A stretch of DNA of 64,000 nucleotides from Platynereis dumerilii (Eukaryota > Annelida > Polychaeta > Phyllodocida > Nereididae), in the NCBI GenBank assembly GCA_026936325.1, contig JAPTHN010000004.1, positions 49,565,289 to 49,629,288 of the forward strand. The letters run 5' to 3'. The notes beneath the pieces are model-generated. The model did no database searches. It was not told where the DNA came from and was given only the letters and a program-made list of their open reading frames with translations. How positions within the stretch are numbered: position 1 is the stretch's first letter; the number at the start of each line of letters is the position of its first letter. The position numbers and the translations under genes are program-made. Below, in pieces: positions 44,801-55,509 of the stretch.

Positions 44801-47800
44801 GACATTTCTGAGAAAGGTATGAATTTTCTCGTTGGTTTCCGTTATTTATTTATTCGTGGAGCTTCCATTTCAAAGTCTTACTTGTCTGACGGGTTGTATG
44901 ATCTTCTCGGGCTCAATGTAGAAGTAAGCCTTTACTATTTCTGATTCAACGTCAATGGAGAATGTTCGCAGTAATGTCCTTTGAAGGGTGCCATCTTCTG
45001 TGGAGGGAACCGTGGCGTGCACCTGGAATGGAGCATGGAAAATTATTGATGTGAATGAAATCAAAGGCCAATACAATTCATAGTAAATTCTCAATAAGAC
45101 ACTTCTTTTAGAGTGTCCATTACCTTGGACAGATCTGCAAAAATGAGTCTCATACCAATATTTTGTGTCCTTAAAAATGCCAATTTTGGGCCTAACTGTA
45201 GAATTCTATGGCAACATTTCAGAAAAATTTAAATTAATATATACTTTTCAATGAAATTCTGCTATAAAATGAAACTTGGTTTCTAGTAACAAACCTAGTC
45301 ATAGATCCGACAACATAATATGTATTATAACTGCACCAGCCATCGGGCGCGAAGTGCCATACGCGGTGCTGTCTGGTGGTCAGTTCAGAAAAATTGATAT
45401 AAATTTAGTGCTGCACTACTCAGTACTTAAATGAAACTACTCCGTATTTAAGTGCGGGGCAAGCACTGCAAATTATGCAGTGGTAGTGTGAACACTGAAT
45501 ACCGATCATCCACACCTTAATTTCTATTGTGTTATCATTGTTATTCTTATCTGTTCCTTTCTTTAGCTTTCAATTTTGCTGACCTTGAATATGGCATTTA
45601 AACTCCTTGACCCTGAATCCTCCTCCATGTAGTCTCTGGGCTTGACAGCGAACTTCCTGTAGTTGTCAGGCAGCCTCTGGTGGTACTGGAGACCCATAAA
45701 GAACTTCCCAGGGTCATTCTCACAAATTTGAAGGTCACCGTTCATCTCAAGGTCATAGAGCAACCCTGGTACGAGGTCAAGGTCATTTCGTTCAGGAGGT
45801 TTTTTTACTTCCGGTTGGTTTTTTTGACGCCAACGACTGAAATTGCAGTGAAGAGTGATTAAAAATTTTGGAATAATACCTCGTTTTACAGTATAACAAA
45901 ATCAGAGGTTTTTGGAATAAAAATAACTGCAAATAAACAACCCTTTGCAGGAATTTTTGGTCAGGAAGGAATTCCAGGTTGTATTATTGGAGTGTAGAGT
46001 TTCTTCACTGTTTGCAGTTGGGATAGATTGTGGTATCAGCACCAAAATGCAGTATCAGTTACACATTGGAGCCACTGCTCCCTATATAAAATAGTATCGG
46101 TATCGGAATAGCATCGGTATCAGGAAAATTAGATCATTGCTGTCAAAGTTTCGGTATCAAAGTTAGTAGTGCCATATCCATATTTAGCATTTTGATTTTA
46201 AACTACCAGGACTCCATAAAATAAAGTTTTGATAACTTGGTCCATGGCACATAGTAATACAAGCCATGCTGTATCAAATTGAAGTTATTTCCTTGGCAAA
46301 CTCACCCTCTGATAGGTTTATCATCCTCTTCAACAATCTTCACCTGGCGCTCCACCCTGCGGAACCCTTGGCTCAGTCTCTTGTTGACCACGTCACTCAC
46401 TTGGTCGCTTGTCGCACACTCGAACCACAGCGTCCACGACTTCTCTTCAAAATGCAGGAACGTCAATATCTCTCCTCTCGACACGTTTGCTTCCCTTTGG
46501 ATGTGTTTGAAGGTGTCCTTCAATCGCTTCTTCCTCTTCGCTAAAGCTAAAGCCACGCAGAATCTGTATAAGGAATAAATGAAAAGGAATTAGTGAGATT
46601 GCTTTCACAACATGGTGCACAATATTATGGATCTTCGTTTACTTAATGTTGGCCTGCATAATGCTAATTTGTTACAAGGGCCAATTAACGTTTTGGCCTG
46701 TTAGGGTACTTCACACAGCTGGGATCAGAGAGGGGTGCACAGGGTAGTAAGCTGTTTATAGCCACAACACAGCATTGCCACATCAAGCCCTCTGGTGAGA
46801 ATTCTATGTGATAGTTCATATTACCAAAGTAATCAGTTATCACTGCGTTGCATCGAGACAGTATCTGGTCATCTCTAATATTTCAAAATGGTTCTTGATG
46901 GATTGAGGAAACCCTTCTGAATAATTTTTAAGTTATTAGCGCTATGTCAGTATCAATTTACATGTTTGTACCTTGTGAGAACTTTGGTATCGAAGGTCAC
47001 TGACGTCTTGGTAAATTTTAATGGCGTCTCTAACAGTTGCCATCCGTCTGTCATAAGTGCCATGACACACATATCTTCCTCTTCATATTGTGAGTCTTCG
47101 TCTAATGGCGGCAATGGCAATTTGATAGTGACACTTCTTTTGAACTCCTTGGGGACACTTGGACGAATGTCGTAGAAATCGGAAGCTGTGACCAAGTCTT
47201 CCATCTGATGAGGGTGGTCGCGTCTTAAGGCTGGGAGATTGCGTCTGTTAAGGGGGAGGATCTGTCATAGGTAAAAAGAAGATATTAATGATGTATGTTT
47301 GTGATAAAAAGGTACAACATACATGTACCTGAAAATACTAAAATTAACAAAATCTGTTTGAGGTGCGCATATTTTTCATGCTTCATAACCAAGAGGAAAA
47401 ACAGTACGAGCATATGAATTTACATATAGGGAGTATAAATGAAGCGTAATTTTAATAATTCGAGCTTCAAATGTAATCTTATTTCCCCGGGGAAGCAAGC
47501 AGACAAACTTTTAAAAATAACATGCAAGCGCTTTAAGTTGTGCTTGTATAATTTTTCACTGATGTAGTGGTGTTCTGACTAACAGACAGAATATATATAA
47601 AGATGAAGAAGTCTGCCTTATTTTCGTAATTAAATTAGATGGCATGTTTGGCCCTAAAAGTTGTTCATCTCAAGTTGAAATAGAGGTGAAACTGCATACT
47701 AAATATGAAAAAGATTGGTTTGACAGGGCAACCTGCAAAGTGTTCACAAGATTTCACAAAATTCTTTTGGTAATAGCTGGTGTGTATGCTGATAACCATT

Positions 47801-50800
47801 GATACTCTTCGGGCGACATTCAATGATGTGCAGGGTTCTACCCCGGCCTCCATTTGAGAAAATACATTTTATTTCATTGTGAGGGGGATTAATATTAGGG
47901 GGGAGGGTTGGTCTAGTGGTCACCAGGTGTGCTAGGCTGCCAATCGTTGGGTCCAGGATTCGAATCAAGCTCTTGCCGGGTCACCTGGGCCTATGTTGGA
48001 TGGCTCTTTCAATCATACTTCGCCTCATTGCCGTGTCCTCCCCCTGTCCTATTTAGCCTACCAAGTGCATAAAAACAGGACGTAATAAAGCCCCAATCAT
48101 CCATCCATCAAGGGGATTAATATTTGGATGACTCACCTGTACGTTGCAAACCATGTCGGTGTCCGTCGCTTTCTTCGGAAACCTTAGTGAAATTTGTTTG
48201 CTCAGTTTTGTGTTGTGCAGCACTCCGTCAACCGGAATTTCCACTCTTTCTACCTTTGGAGTTGACACGACCACGTATATCCCTGGACCTTCCGCTTCTA
48301 AAATAACGTAATGGCCGACGTCCTGGATGAGAAATATTTTTTAGTTATTCGGGGGAATGGCACATTGAATTGGTGATATCATAAGGTATTATTGCTACCC
48401 ATTCTGTAAAAGATATGAATTGATAACTGATGATGGCTTTGCAAAAGTTCCTGTGTTTTAGGAGTACATGGTAAACAAGAACACCACGTCACTTTTACTG
48501 CATTTGCCAAAGTATGTAAAATTGAGTAAAATGCATATTTCTTTTGTATTGCTGTACTATACGGAGCTGTCCATCTTGTTGTTTTGTCATTGAAAACAAC
48601 TAATATACCTGAAGATAGTGATTACCTTTTTTTTCAATGGAAATTGGAATGCCTACAAAATTGAAAGTTGACTCAAGATTGGTGATAATTATTAACATAA
48701 TTAAATTTTGTAAAAATTCAACTTACAGAAAATTTGAATTCACAGCTCTTCCACTCATCATCCTTGACAACTTTAATCTTGACGACGATATCACAAATAT
48801 CCTGGTTGTCCGGGTGGAAAGGCAGTCGCAGTTCTATTCCCATCTGTTTGCGGAATTTGCAACTTGTGGAAAAGAGGTAGACTTCGCTGAGGAGATGATC
48901 ATGAAGGCCAAGGGGAGGGAGGTACTTGTAGCGGTTGGACGGAGACACCTGGAGAAAAAATTATGTAGTTTTTCAGTAGGGATGCACGGATATCCGATCG
49001 GATGTTGGAATTTTCAGGATATCCGGTATCCGTCAGAATCAGAGTGTCAGAACCGGATATCTGTGATGCTCAAAAATAAGTGAAAAGCTTAAAAAACTTT
49101 GATTTAAAAAAAAATGATACAAGAACAGAGTGAAAAACATAATGTAATCATCTTCAAAAGTTTAATTCAGTTACATAACATAATGTATGTTTCTTATCCG
49201 GTTCCTACTATCCGGTTGCTATCCGGTATCAGGCAGTTGGTGTTGCCGGATTATCTGGTATCGAGCCATTTTCACTATTTGTGCATCACTATTTTTCAGT
49301 GGTCCCTGCTTTATAAGACCATCCCTTCTACTGTCATGAAGCGATCTCTCATGGGGTTGCTGTCTCTCGTTGGGGTGCAAAATGCACTAAAAATACTACT
49401 TATTACAGGAGGAAGGCGGTCTCATAAGCTTGATAAGATACAGTTGGTTTCACAACAGGGTGTCTTATAACAGAGGTTCCACTGTATTTTACAATCTCAA
49501 TAACAAAAAGATGCATGTGTCACCAAAAAATAAAAGAAATCAACAACTTGTCCATATCTACTAAAATTATTACAATGATTTGTCCAATCTTAGGTAAATT
49601 AATAATATCGGTCCCAGTTCATAAAAAAGCACTCAACAGTACCACTTGTTCATTTAATAGTCAGGGTGATGTTAAACTGGCCACCGCATATCAGTGTCTG
49701 TGGTGGGCAAATAAAAGATCCCTTACATGGGATAACTGCGTAACATGTTGAGGACTTCCACTTTGTCTCCCATCTCTTCAATCAATGAGTGCCTAGAACT
49801 AGCCTAAGAGGGCAGTGCATTTTTAAAAATAGCATGCAATGCATGCACCGTGTCCTCGTGCAATTTAATAACCCTTATAACTCAATGGGATACGATCATT
49901 ACATTAACACATCTCTATAAATTGTTAAAAGTTACATTAAGTTCAAATGTTTGTTTATTCTCGGAAAGGAACATAATACAGAAACATTAGCCATAAGGCT
50001 ATTGGCCGAGAAGCCTTCATAAAAAGGAAATTAATAACACAGTAATAACAAAATAAAAACAAATTAAAAACAAAATTCTATCTATAGATCTATCAATCTA
50101 CCTATCAATCTATCTATCTGTCTATCTATGTGTCTATCTGCCTATCTCTCTATCTTTAGTAATTGGCTGAACTATAAATCTCAGGTTGTGGTGCACCCCA
50201 CTTTGTCTCAGGGCGGAAGGGCCAAAGGGAAGAAGAAGAAGATGCTTCTCAGAAATCGTCTGCTGAGCAAGGAGGAATTTGGGGGATTAAAGTTAACTAT
50301 TTAGAGCAGTGAGACATAAGATTAAAGCCAGGGCATCTAGTGCAACAGTGTAAACACTGGGCATCATAATGGCATCATAACTTTGGGTTGTTCTTGCATC
50401 TGTGAAATGCTTTTCGATCCACACCAACTTTGATATGACAATCCCATTGATGACGACAAAGGGCCCGAGGCCCTGCTCTCGGACACAAAAACGAATTTCA
50501 GTGGTGGGGATTTTGCTCAAAGAGGTCATTGTATGATCGTGTCACTGAAATGGACATGTGTGGCTCCAAAGATTTAATTTTCAAATCTCACTTATTAACC
50601 TCCAATAGAACTGTGAATATCCACAATTGGCTATTTATTGAAATTTAGAATCAAAGGGCATTTACTGGAATGGTAAAACTTTGTCAGTTTTTGGGATTTT
50701 GCATGGGATGGTGGGCCAATTCCTCACCACTTTGATACTAAAACATGGCTTGTCAGAGGACTGCACTTTGAATATACAGTACAATCCAAAATAAAGTATG

Positions 50801-53800
50801 ATTACCCCAACAGGAAGGAAGAATCAGCCACTACTTTGCCCTTCACAGTTCACACCTTTTGGCTACCCCTGAATCACTTCCTACCTTTACCAACTTGAAA
50901 CTACCTTTTAAAATCACATTAAAATTACTCTTAAACAACACCAATTTAAACTCCTTCACCCCCATTGTGTTTGATTTACTTGATACTGTGCCCCTTTGCT
51001 AATTTCAATTTCATTGGTAACTATCTTAATAGAGTTCTTATTAGTATGGGCTAAGGTTGTGAGGAGTCAAAGGTAGTTGTAAGGAGATTGGAGTGGAGAG
51101 GAGAAAGGAGGGCAAAATAGGTAAACAGAGGACTTCTGACAGAAAATTGTCTTACTTTATTTTGGGTTGTACTGTATATATCTATCTTAGGCAGCACTTA
51201 TATTATAAAGATTTTGTTTCGAAGATCACTGACCTGACAACATGTGACCACATCCTTCTTCTGGAGACATCCTTCCGGAATGGACAGGAGACCCCGGAAT
51301 GGCAATTCAAAATGGCCGCCTTTCTTCCCTGGAGACAACTCCGCTATCATCCTGGAAAACATACATGTATTCAAAATTAGTACTTGTAGATATACATTGA
51401 GCAATGAGCCCCAGAATGACTGGTCATTGATTATAGTCATGCAGACCAAATGTTAAAAGTTTCTGAAATCCCACATACATGTTCTCTCTGCAGATAAGAC
51501 ACAACCAACAAAATCAGGAGGCTCATGCACTAGAGCAAGCTGAATTAGTAAAATCCTAACACAAGGTAATTGAGACAATTCTATGAAATTGAGGCCAAAA
51601 AAATATTTAAATATATATATATGTAAAACTTGGATGTCTACATTGTAGAATCAAGCTCTAAACATTTGTATGAGGACGTAGACTTTAATAAATTTTGTGG
51701 CTGGGGTATTTTTGCGAACCCTTCTTCTTCCAAAATTGAAAATGGAATAATTAAAAGTTACTCAAACATTAAAACAAATACATATATATATTAGGCCTAT
51801 ATGATTTTTTGTATAATGTTAGAAAAAGTACCTGTCAGACTCCACAAATGTTGGAACCATGATTGTTGAAATAAAGTCAACAATATCCACATGACATGTA
51901 ATGATTCCAGGTATACATGCTATTCCTCATCTATTGTCCAGAGTGAATCAAATTGACAATTACCATGTTGCATTTATGCTAGCATCCCTTCCTCTTTGTA
52001 TATTCAGGACAGATTAGATTTAGCATGCTGTATCTAAATTAGGAACCTATTCAAATCAGTGACATCGAGATCTCCTGTGACGATCATGTTACAAGTGTTA
52101 CAGAACTTTGCTACAGTGTGTGTGTGGGATTTATCTCATTTATTTCGGCCTGCAGTCAATGAAAATCATTTTTAGAGATGCTTGCTTGCTTGCAAGTGGC
52201 ATCTCTATTGTGAGAGGAAGGCTCTGAAACTTATGACAACTGCCTTGGTCATGATGTTTCATATCTGTCATGAAAACTTTGCATACAGTCTCAATGGAAT
52301 TTTGTCTTGCGTTGATAAACTTTTGGTGTCTTTCTGAGATCATTTTCAGAGATGCTTGCTTGCTTGCAAGCGGCATCTCTATTGTGGGAGGAATTGTCTG
52401 AAACTTATGACAACTGCGTATGGATTTGCATATAGGAAGTATAAATTCAGCATAATTTAAATAATTTGAACGCTTCAAATGTACAAAATCCCACATTTAC
52501 GTAAATTTACCACCGCGGACTCTACTCTTTACTATTATATTGTGAGCCATAAGGAGAGCTCTATAAGGGGAAGAATTGCCATACTACAACTTACAGTGCT
52601 GGGTCTTCTCCAACTGGTTTCTGTCCTTCAAATGAAGATAATCCATCTGAAGCATTGAATCTTTCCTTTTCAGTGTCCCTGAAATTATGAGAGTTATGAT
52701 ATTTTAATCACAAATTGAACAATTTCAGAAGAAATGGCAAGTAATACTGTTGGAGGGTGATGGTCTTAGAGTGTAGGGGAGACTGGGGCATGTTGGACCA
52801 TCCCCGATATGTTTTTAATAAAACATGCTGAGTTATTCACATCCCCCATGAAGTAACCTTTTTTGTATTAAAATAATTATACCTTTTACCCAAAATGTTC
52901 CAAGGTATTGAAGGAAAATTGTGAGTTCCATTTCAATTTTTTTTTTGATTTTCAACGTGAAAAGTGAAGTTTGAAATAAGTTTCTTGAGTTAATGTTCCA
53001 TTATCATTGCAGCATGCACATTTTCATAGAAGTTGAGAAGGGAAAAGGTGGACCCATAAGGCTTCTACGGCATGGTCAATAAACATATAAGCAAGTATAT
53101 ATATATATATATAACATATAATATGTGATATTAAGTATCTATATTAGCTTAGAAGTCCTTCTGGTTGGAAATGCATCTCTGGCAAAATGGCAAAGTCATG
53201 CAGCTGTGTGTTATTTTTTACATTACAGCGAAACACTTTGATATCGAATTAAAGTGGACTGTGGCACTGTGAAAATGGCACTTTGTGACTCATGATAGCC
53301 GATGAAGTGTCATCTTCTCTACTTTCAACATGGGAAACATAGAGGCTGTTTGATTAGTCATGATCAAGAGTAAGCCATTTGACTTCTCATAACAAATTTA
53401 AGAGTGAAAATCAGATGCATAATCCTTTCGTTTGGCTGTCACCAACAAGTGGGATAAGTCTCCTTCCATCCAGGGGCGTAGCCAAGGGGGGGGGGATATA
53501 GGGGTCAGAACCCCCCCCCCCCCTTTGGCCCAAAATGAAAGTCACATTTACCAGACTTTTAAAAGTAAGTCCTCACAAGTGCCAAAAGAATGTGAACTTG
53601 ATGCAAAACTACAATTCTAAAATTATATTTTTCATCACAAAAGTTTGTTCCAGGGCTTTCCTCGACGTCAGACCCATATTTACGTGTCAATGAGCGCGGA
53701 TTTTACAAAAATTTCTATGATTCCATCGTTTTAGATCTAACCTAATTTTAACATAGATTCCGTCTGTTGTGATTTTAGTGTAATTAAGTGTATTTTGCCA

Positions 53801-55509
53801 GATGAGCCCTGTATAACAACTCTGCTGGGTCAAGAATATATAGGAGGAATGTCGTCTGGTTGGCTTTGATGTAAATATATGGAAAATCAAGACTTGGGGG
53901 TTTGAAAATTGTTCTTCTGAAACTCTATTTTATTTTTGAAGATTGGCTTTTAAATTTCTTTTGTTTTCTTCTGTGAGACACTTTTTGCATTCCCTCACTT
54001 TACCAAATGACAAACCATAACAGTAATCATGTTTGCCAATTGGAGAATGTTGGTCATTTTAAACCAAGAAGTCTATGATAAAGTTTTACAATGGATTTAG
54101 ATTCCAGAAAATCACTCCCTTGCATATTGTACATGTATTTAGAATAGGGGCTGATGTATAATGGACATAATTTTTTGTTATTCGTTTCGGAATCTCCATT
54201 TCTGTCTCTGATTATGCTAACAACCCAAGGATGGGAGTTTATATTCACACACTCGATTGCAACTTGACAAATATTCCAATCCAATCCGAAGCACACAAAA
54301 CAAAATTTTGAAATAACATTATTGGACTCTTTTGCCGTATCCTGATCATTGCGCTGAGTAAGGGGATTCTCAGATAGTTTGTATAATGATAACTTACTGA
54401 ACAGTTTTTAAAAACCAGCAATTTTAGCTTTTTATACCAGACCTTCCATGAAAGAATAATAACCTTATAATTGCTCAGGATCAATATCCAGCAATATAAA
54501 ATCCGTTGGCTTTTGGGGGCCTAAAGCGTCCGCCAAACCCCCTGCCAAATAGGCTTCGGCCCTACGGGCCTCAACAAGACCATCTGAAACAAACCCCCCC
54601 CCCTTACCTGGTTTCTGGCTACGCCCCTGCTTCAATCAAATTAACATTGAAAGTATTGGGTTTGATCATGACAAATCATCAGCATGATGACACACGAAGT
54701 GCCATTTTCACAGTCCACTTTAATTCTATATCAAAGTGTTTCACTGTAATAGAGCACCAAGGTAAGTCCTTTACATTCAGTTGGGTAATTTTCCAGCCAT
54801 TTTAGCTCAAACAGACATTATATATTACATATACAATTGCAAGAGAAAGGATAACAAAATGTCTGATGCATCACAAAGTGTCGAGATCCCAGAACCTGAC
54901 CTGGCAAAGGGCAGAGGAAGTAAACCAAAACAAACCAGAGTCAAGTGCAAGGAGGTGTGAGACTGAGGACTCACATGACATTGTGATGTTAAGGCTTTTA
55001 AGGACGTCCCACCTTCCATCTCCTCCCACACAGAAGAGGAATCTGTTCTTCAATGTCTTCGATGGACTTTGCGTATTTCAAAAACACTATTTTGAGTTTT
55101 TTTTTCCACACACCGCAAAGTTGTTTGCACAATAGCTTCTCAGCGAAGCTAATTAAGGCCAGACATATCAAATTTTTAGCTCCTCAGATCGACCTACCCA
55201 ACAGATTTTCTGCCTGGGAAAAAGGTTACCCACTATTTTTATTAAATTGACATTATAAACACAGGCTGCCCAGCAGCAAACCTTCAGCGAAAAACTATCC
55301 AACAGTGTCCCCAAATATACTAAATCAAGCAACACACTGTTAAGAAATATCCCCACTAACTGACATGCAAACTCAAAAATTACTTTATGTTGCCATAATA
55401 TTTTACTCAACAAAAACAAAATTTCATCATAATCAAGAGCGTTCATTATAATGAATTGTGTTTTTTCTTACCTTTTCATTCTCTTTCCTGTCTTTGGTCT
55501 CTCCTCCAT
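41502..55509 (-). CDS. DTHD1-like: Death domain-containing protein 1-like (ZU5 region + Death domain), multi-exon
   Basis: Exons in reading order: 55472-55509, 52595-52678, 51234-51351, 48727-48948, 48137-48322, 46972-47261, 46306-46563, 45584-45836, 44882-45022, 44190-44313, 43809-43949, 41502-41815. All phases match, giving 722 residues from MEERPKTGKRMKR to VEVENQ. Residues about 75-215 look like a ZU5 domain (KKGGHFELPFRGLLSIPEGC; YKYLPPLGLHDHLLS; GHYVILEAEGPGIYVVVS). A second related stretch follows (KFSKSVT-like FKRSVTIKLPLPP). A proline-rich linker (KEPEPEPLPPPVAPP) precedes a C-terminal Death domain. ZU5 plus Death without leucine-rich repeats, Ig domains or a membrane helix fits DTHD1 better than PIDD1, UNC5 or ankyrin; length is near vertebrate DTHD1. 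Its role is poorly known; an adaptor function is inferred. The start ATG is in ACCATGG, a good Kozak context. Confidence 0.82.
41845..42620. repeat. Five dispersed copies of a 60-bp repeat (intron 11 of DTHD1-like)
   Basis: AAATGCTGGTTATGAAGCATGTGAATTTCATCAAAG-type copies begin near 41845, 42113, 42308, 42443 and 42578, four followed by TATCTGCAAAATGTCATG. Spacing is irregular (135-270 bp). Confidence 0.75.
41918..42072 (-). mobile_element. Mariner-type MITE-E, half copy
   Basis: CAGTACAGCCCAAAATAAAG and 140 bp of interior (GAAGTCCTCTGTTCACCTAT) match the right half of the full copy at 50777-51174 in reverse. The other half is missing. Confidence 0.75.
42697..42888. mobile_element. hAT-type MITE, 176 bp
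   Basis: The element 42705-42880 starts CAGGGGGGGATCCAG and ends CTGCGTCCGTCCCTG, with flanks ACATACAC and ACATACAT (7 of 8). Just left, TTAGATTAGATTATTTATTT resembles a LINE-type 3' tail in reverse. Confidence 0.8.
43440..43720 (-). mobile_element. Possible LINE/SINE 3'-end fragment
   Basis: GACAGACAGACAGACATTGA followed by AGTTTATTTACATAACGA reads on the minus strand as an AATAAA-like 3' end with a tetranucleotide tail. Similar remnants: 49945-50060 and 61138-61200 (ACGAT repeats before AATTTATTGTC). No reverse-transcriptase frame is visible. Confidence 0.35.
43809..45022 (-). CDS. DTHD1-like, exons 9-11 (44882-45022, 44190-44313, 43809-43949): linker and first half of Death domain
   Basis: Exon 9 encodes VHATVPSTEDGTLQRTLLRT and EKIIQPVRQ. 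Exon 10 is a proline/glutamate linker (KEPEPEPLPPPVAPPVV). Exon 11 encodes SKVLTGRSLMTLAREIEQGL and LDLNDSTITGMGFDALAKG, the first helices of a Death domain. Donors are GTAAGA, GTAAGA and GTAAAT; phases match on all sides. Confidence 0.82.
45584..47261 (-). CDS. DTHD1-like, exons 6-8 (46972-47261, 46306-46563, 45584-45836): middle region
   Basis: Exon 6 carries QMEDLVTASDFYDIRPSVPK and FKRSVTIKLPLPPL, resembling the ZU5/UPA-type segment of DTHD1. Exon 7 (FCVALALAKRKKRLKDTFKH; ILTFLHFEEKSWTLWFEC) looks like a further sandwich fold. Exon 8 joins GRWRQKNQPEVKKPPE to a region with MNGDLQICENDPGKFFMGLQ. Donors are GTACAA, GTGAGT and GTCAGC. The exon 8 acceptor (AATTTCAG) is the least certain boundary, although phase and frame agree. 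Confidence 0.78.
47896..48118 (+). mobile_element. SINE-B copy 5, near full length (intron 5 of DTHD1-like)
   Basis: GGGGGGAGGGTTGGTCTAGT head, GGATTCGAATC B box, GTGCATAAAAACAGGACGTA body, CCATCCATCA end. It stops about 19 bp from the exon 5 donor (minus-strand gene). Confidence 0.87.
48137..48948 (-). CDS. DTHD1-like, exons 4 and 5 (48727-48948, 48137-48322): rest of ZU5
   Basis: Exon 4 encodes VSPSNRYKYLPPLGLHDHLL and KQMGIELRLPFHPDNQDICD. Exon 5 opens DVGHYVILEAEGPGIYVVVS and carries ISLRFPKKATDTDMVCNVQ. The PIDD autocleavage motif (His-Phe-Ser) is absent, so no self-processing is predicted. Both exons are phase 0. A 315-bp hAT-type MITE lies 28 bases upstream of the exon 4 acceptor in transcript direction. 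Confidence 0.83.
48969..49299. mobile_element. hAT MITE, 315 bp, perfect 8-bp duplication
   Basis: The element 48977-49291 begins TAGGGATGCACGGATATCCG and ends TTGTGCATCACTA; TTTTTCAG is duplicated exactly on both sides. The interior repeats ATATCCGG/ATCCGGT motifs. A related ATCGGTATC-rich remnant lies near 46095-46160. Confidence 0.9.
49297..49486. mobile_element. Mariner-type MITE, about 188 bp
   Basis: CAGTGGTCCCTGCTTTATAA start; the end reads on minus CAGTGGAACCTCTGTTATAA; TA follows on the right. Its first three bases are shared with the target duplication of the hAT MITE to the left, so the hAT element inserted at its very edge. Confidence 0.75.
49667..49825 (+). mobile_element. SINE-A fragment (copy 4)
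   Basis: Matches the 3' half of the family: CAAATAAAAGATCCCTTACA, GTAACATGTTGAGGACTTCC. No tetranucleotide tail directly follows; a TCTA array stands 250 bp downstream. Confidence 0.75.
50293..50529 (-). other. Unassigned 78-codon open frame in intron 3 of DTHD1-like
   Basis: Encodes MTSLSKIPTTEIRFCVREQG and KLVWIEKHFTDARTTQSYDA. Less low-complexity than neighbouring frames, but I recognise no family, and the DTHD1-like exons join in phase without it. Could be a decayed transposon piece or chance. Confidence 0.15.
50775..51176 (+). mobile_element. Mariner-type MITE-E, full copy
   Basis: CAGTACAATCCAAAATAAAG at 50777 and CTTTATTTTGGGTTGTACTG ending at 51174, flanked by TA. 398 bp, no transposase frame. 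A half copy is at 41918. Confidence 0.87.
51234..51351 (-). CDS. DTHD1-like, exon 3: start of ZU5 domain
   Basis: GTTTTCCAG acceptor and GTCAGT donor. It encodes MIAELSPGKKGGHFELPFRG and LLSIPEGCLQKKDVVTCCQ. The G-G-x-F...G-x-L-x-I-P-x-G order is the hallmark of ZU5 domains. Confidence 0.85.
52149..52418. repeat. Two copies of an 85-bp hairpin-containing repeat
   Basis: AGATGCTTGCTTGCTTGCAA...GGCATCTCTATTGTG and CTGAAACTTATGACAACTGC recur 182 bp apart. Each copy can fold via AGATGC/GCATCT. The following sequence to 52490 resembles 47400-47470 (CATATAGG, CTTCAAATGTA). Confidence 0.75.
52595..52678 (-). CDS. DTHD1-like, exon 2
   Basis: An 84-nt exon between ATTTCAG and GTAAGT, encoding DTEKERFNASDGLSSFEGQK and PVGEDPAL. 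It is too short to appear as an independent open frame, but both phases agree with exons 1 and 3. Low-complexity, probably disordered. Confidence 0.75.
53224..54748. mobile_element. Mariner-type MITE split by a nested hAT element
   Basis: CAGCGAAACACTTTGATATC at 53226 and ATATCAAAGTGTTTCACTG ending 54746 form the outer TIR with TA flanks; the TIR continues through AAAGTGGACTGTG. Without the nested element it would be about 354 bp. Lies in intron 1 of the DTHD1-like gene. Confidence 0.83.
53463..54637. mobile_element. hAT-type non-autonomous element, 1.16 kb, nested
   Basis: The element 53471-54629 starts CAGGGGCGTAGCCAAGG and ends TTTCTGGCTACGCCCCTG; flanks CTTCCATC and CTTCAATC (7 of 8). 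Longest internal frames are 80 codons or fewer, so no transposase remains. Confidence 0.88.
55154..55259 (+). mobile_element. MITE-C half copy
   Basis: TAAGGCCAGACATA to AATTGACATTATAAA; the right half is missing. It lies about 210 bp from exon 1 of the DTHD1-like gene. Confidence 0.75.
55472..55509 (-). CDS. DTHD1-like, exon 1 (start codon)
   Basis: ATG at 55507-55509 in the context CACCATGG. The 38-nt coding part encodes MEERPKTGKRMK and ends on AG before GTAAGA, matching the one-base lead of exon 2. A 2.8-kb intron containing nested transposons follows. Confidence 0.8.

Noticed and set aside
46020-46180. Second copy of the hAT MITE at 48977 (ATCGGTATC words)
   Set aside because: Only the internal words are similar; no TIR or target duplication could be found, so it is mentioned only as a possible remnant.
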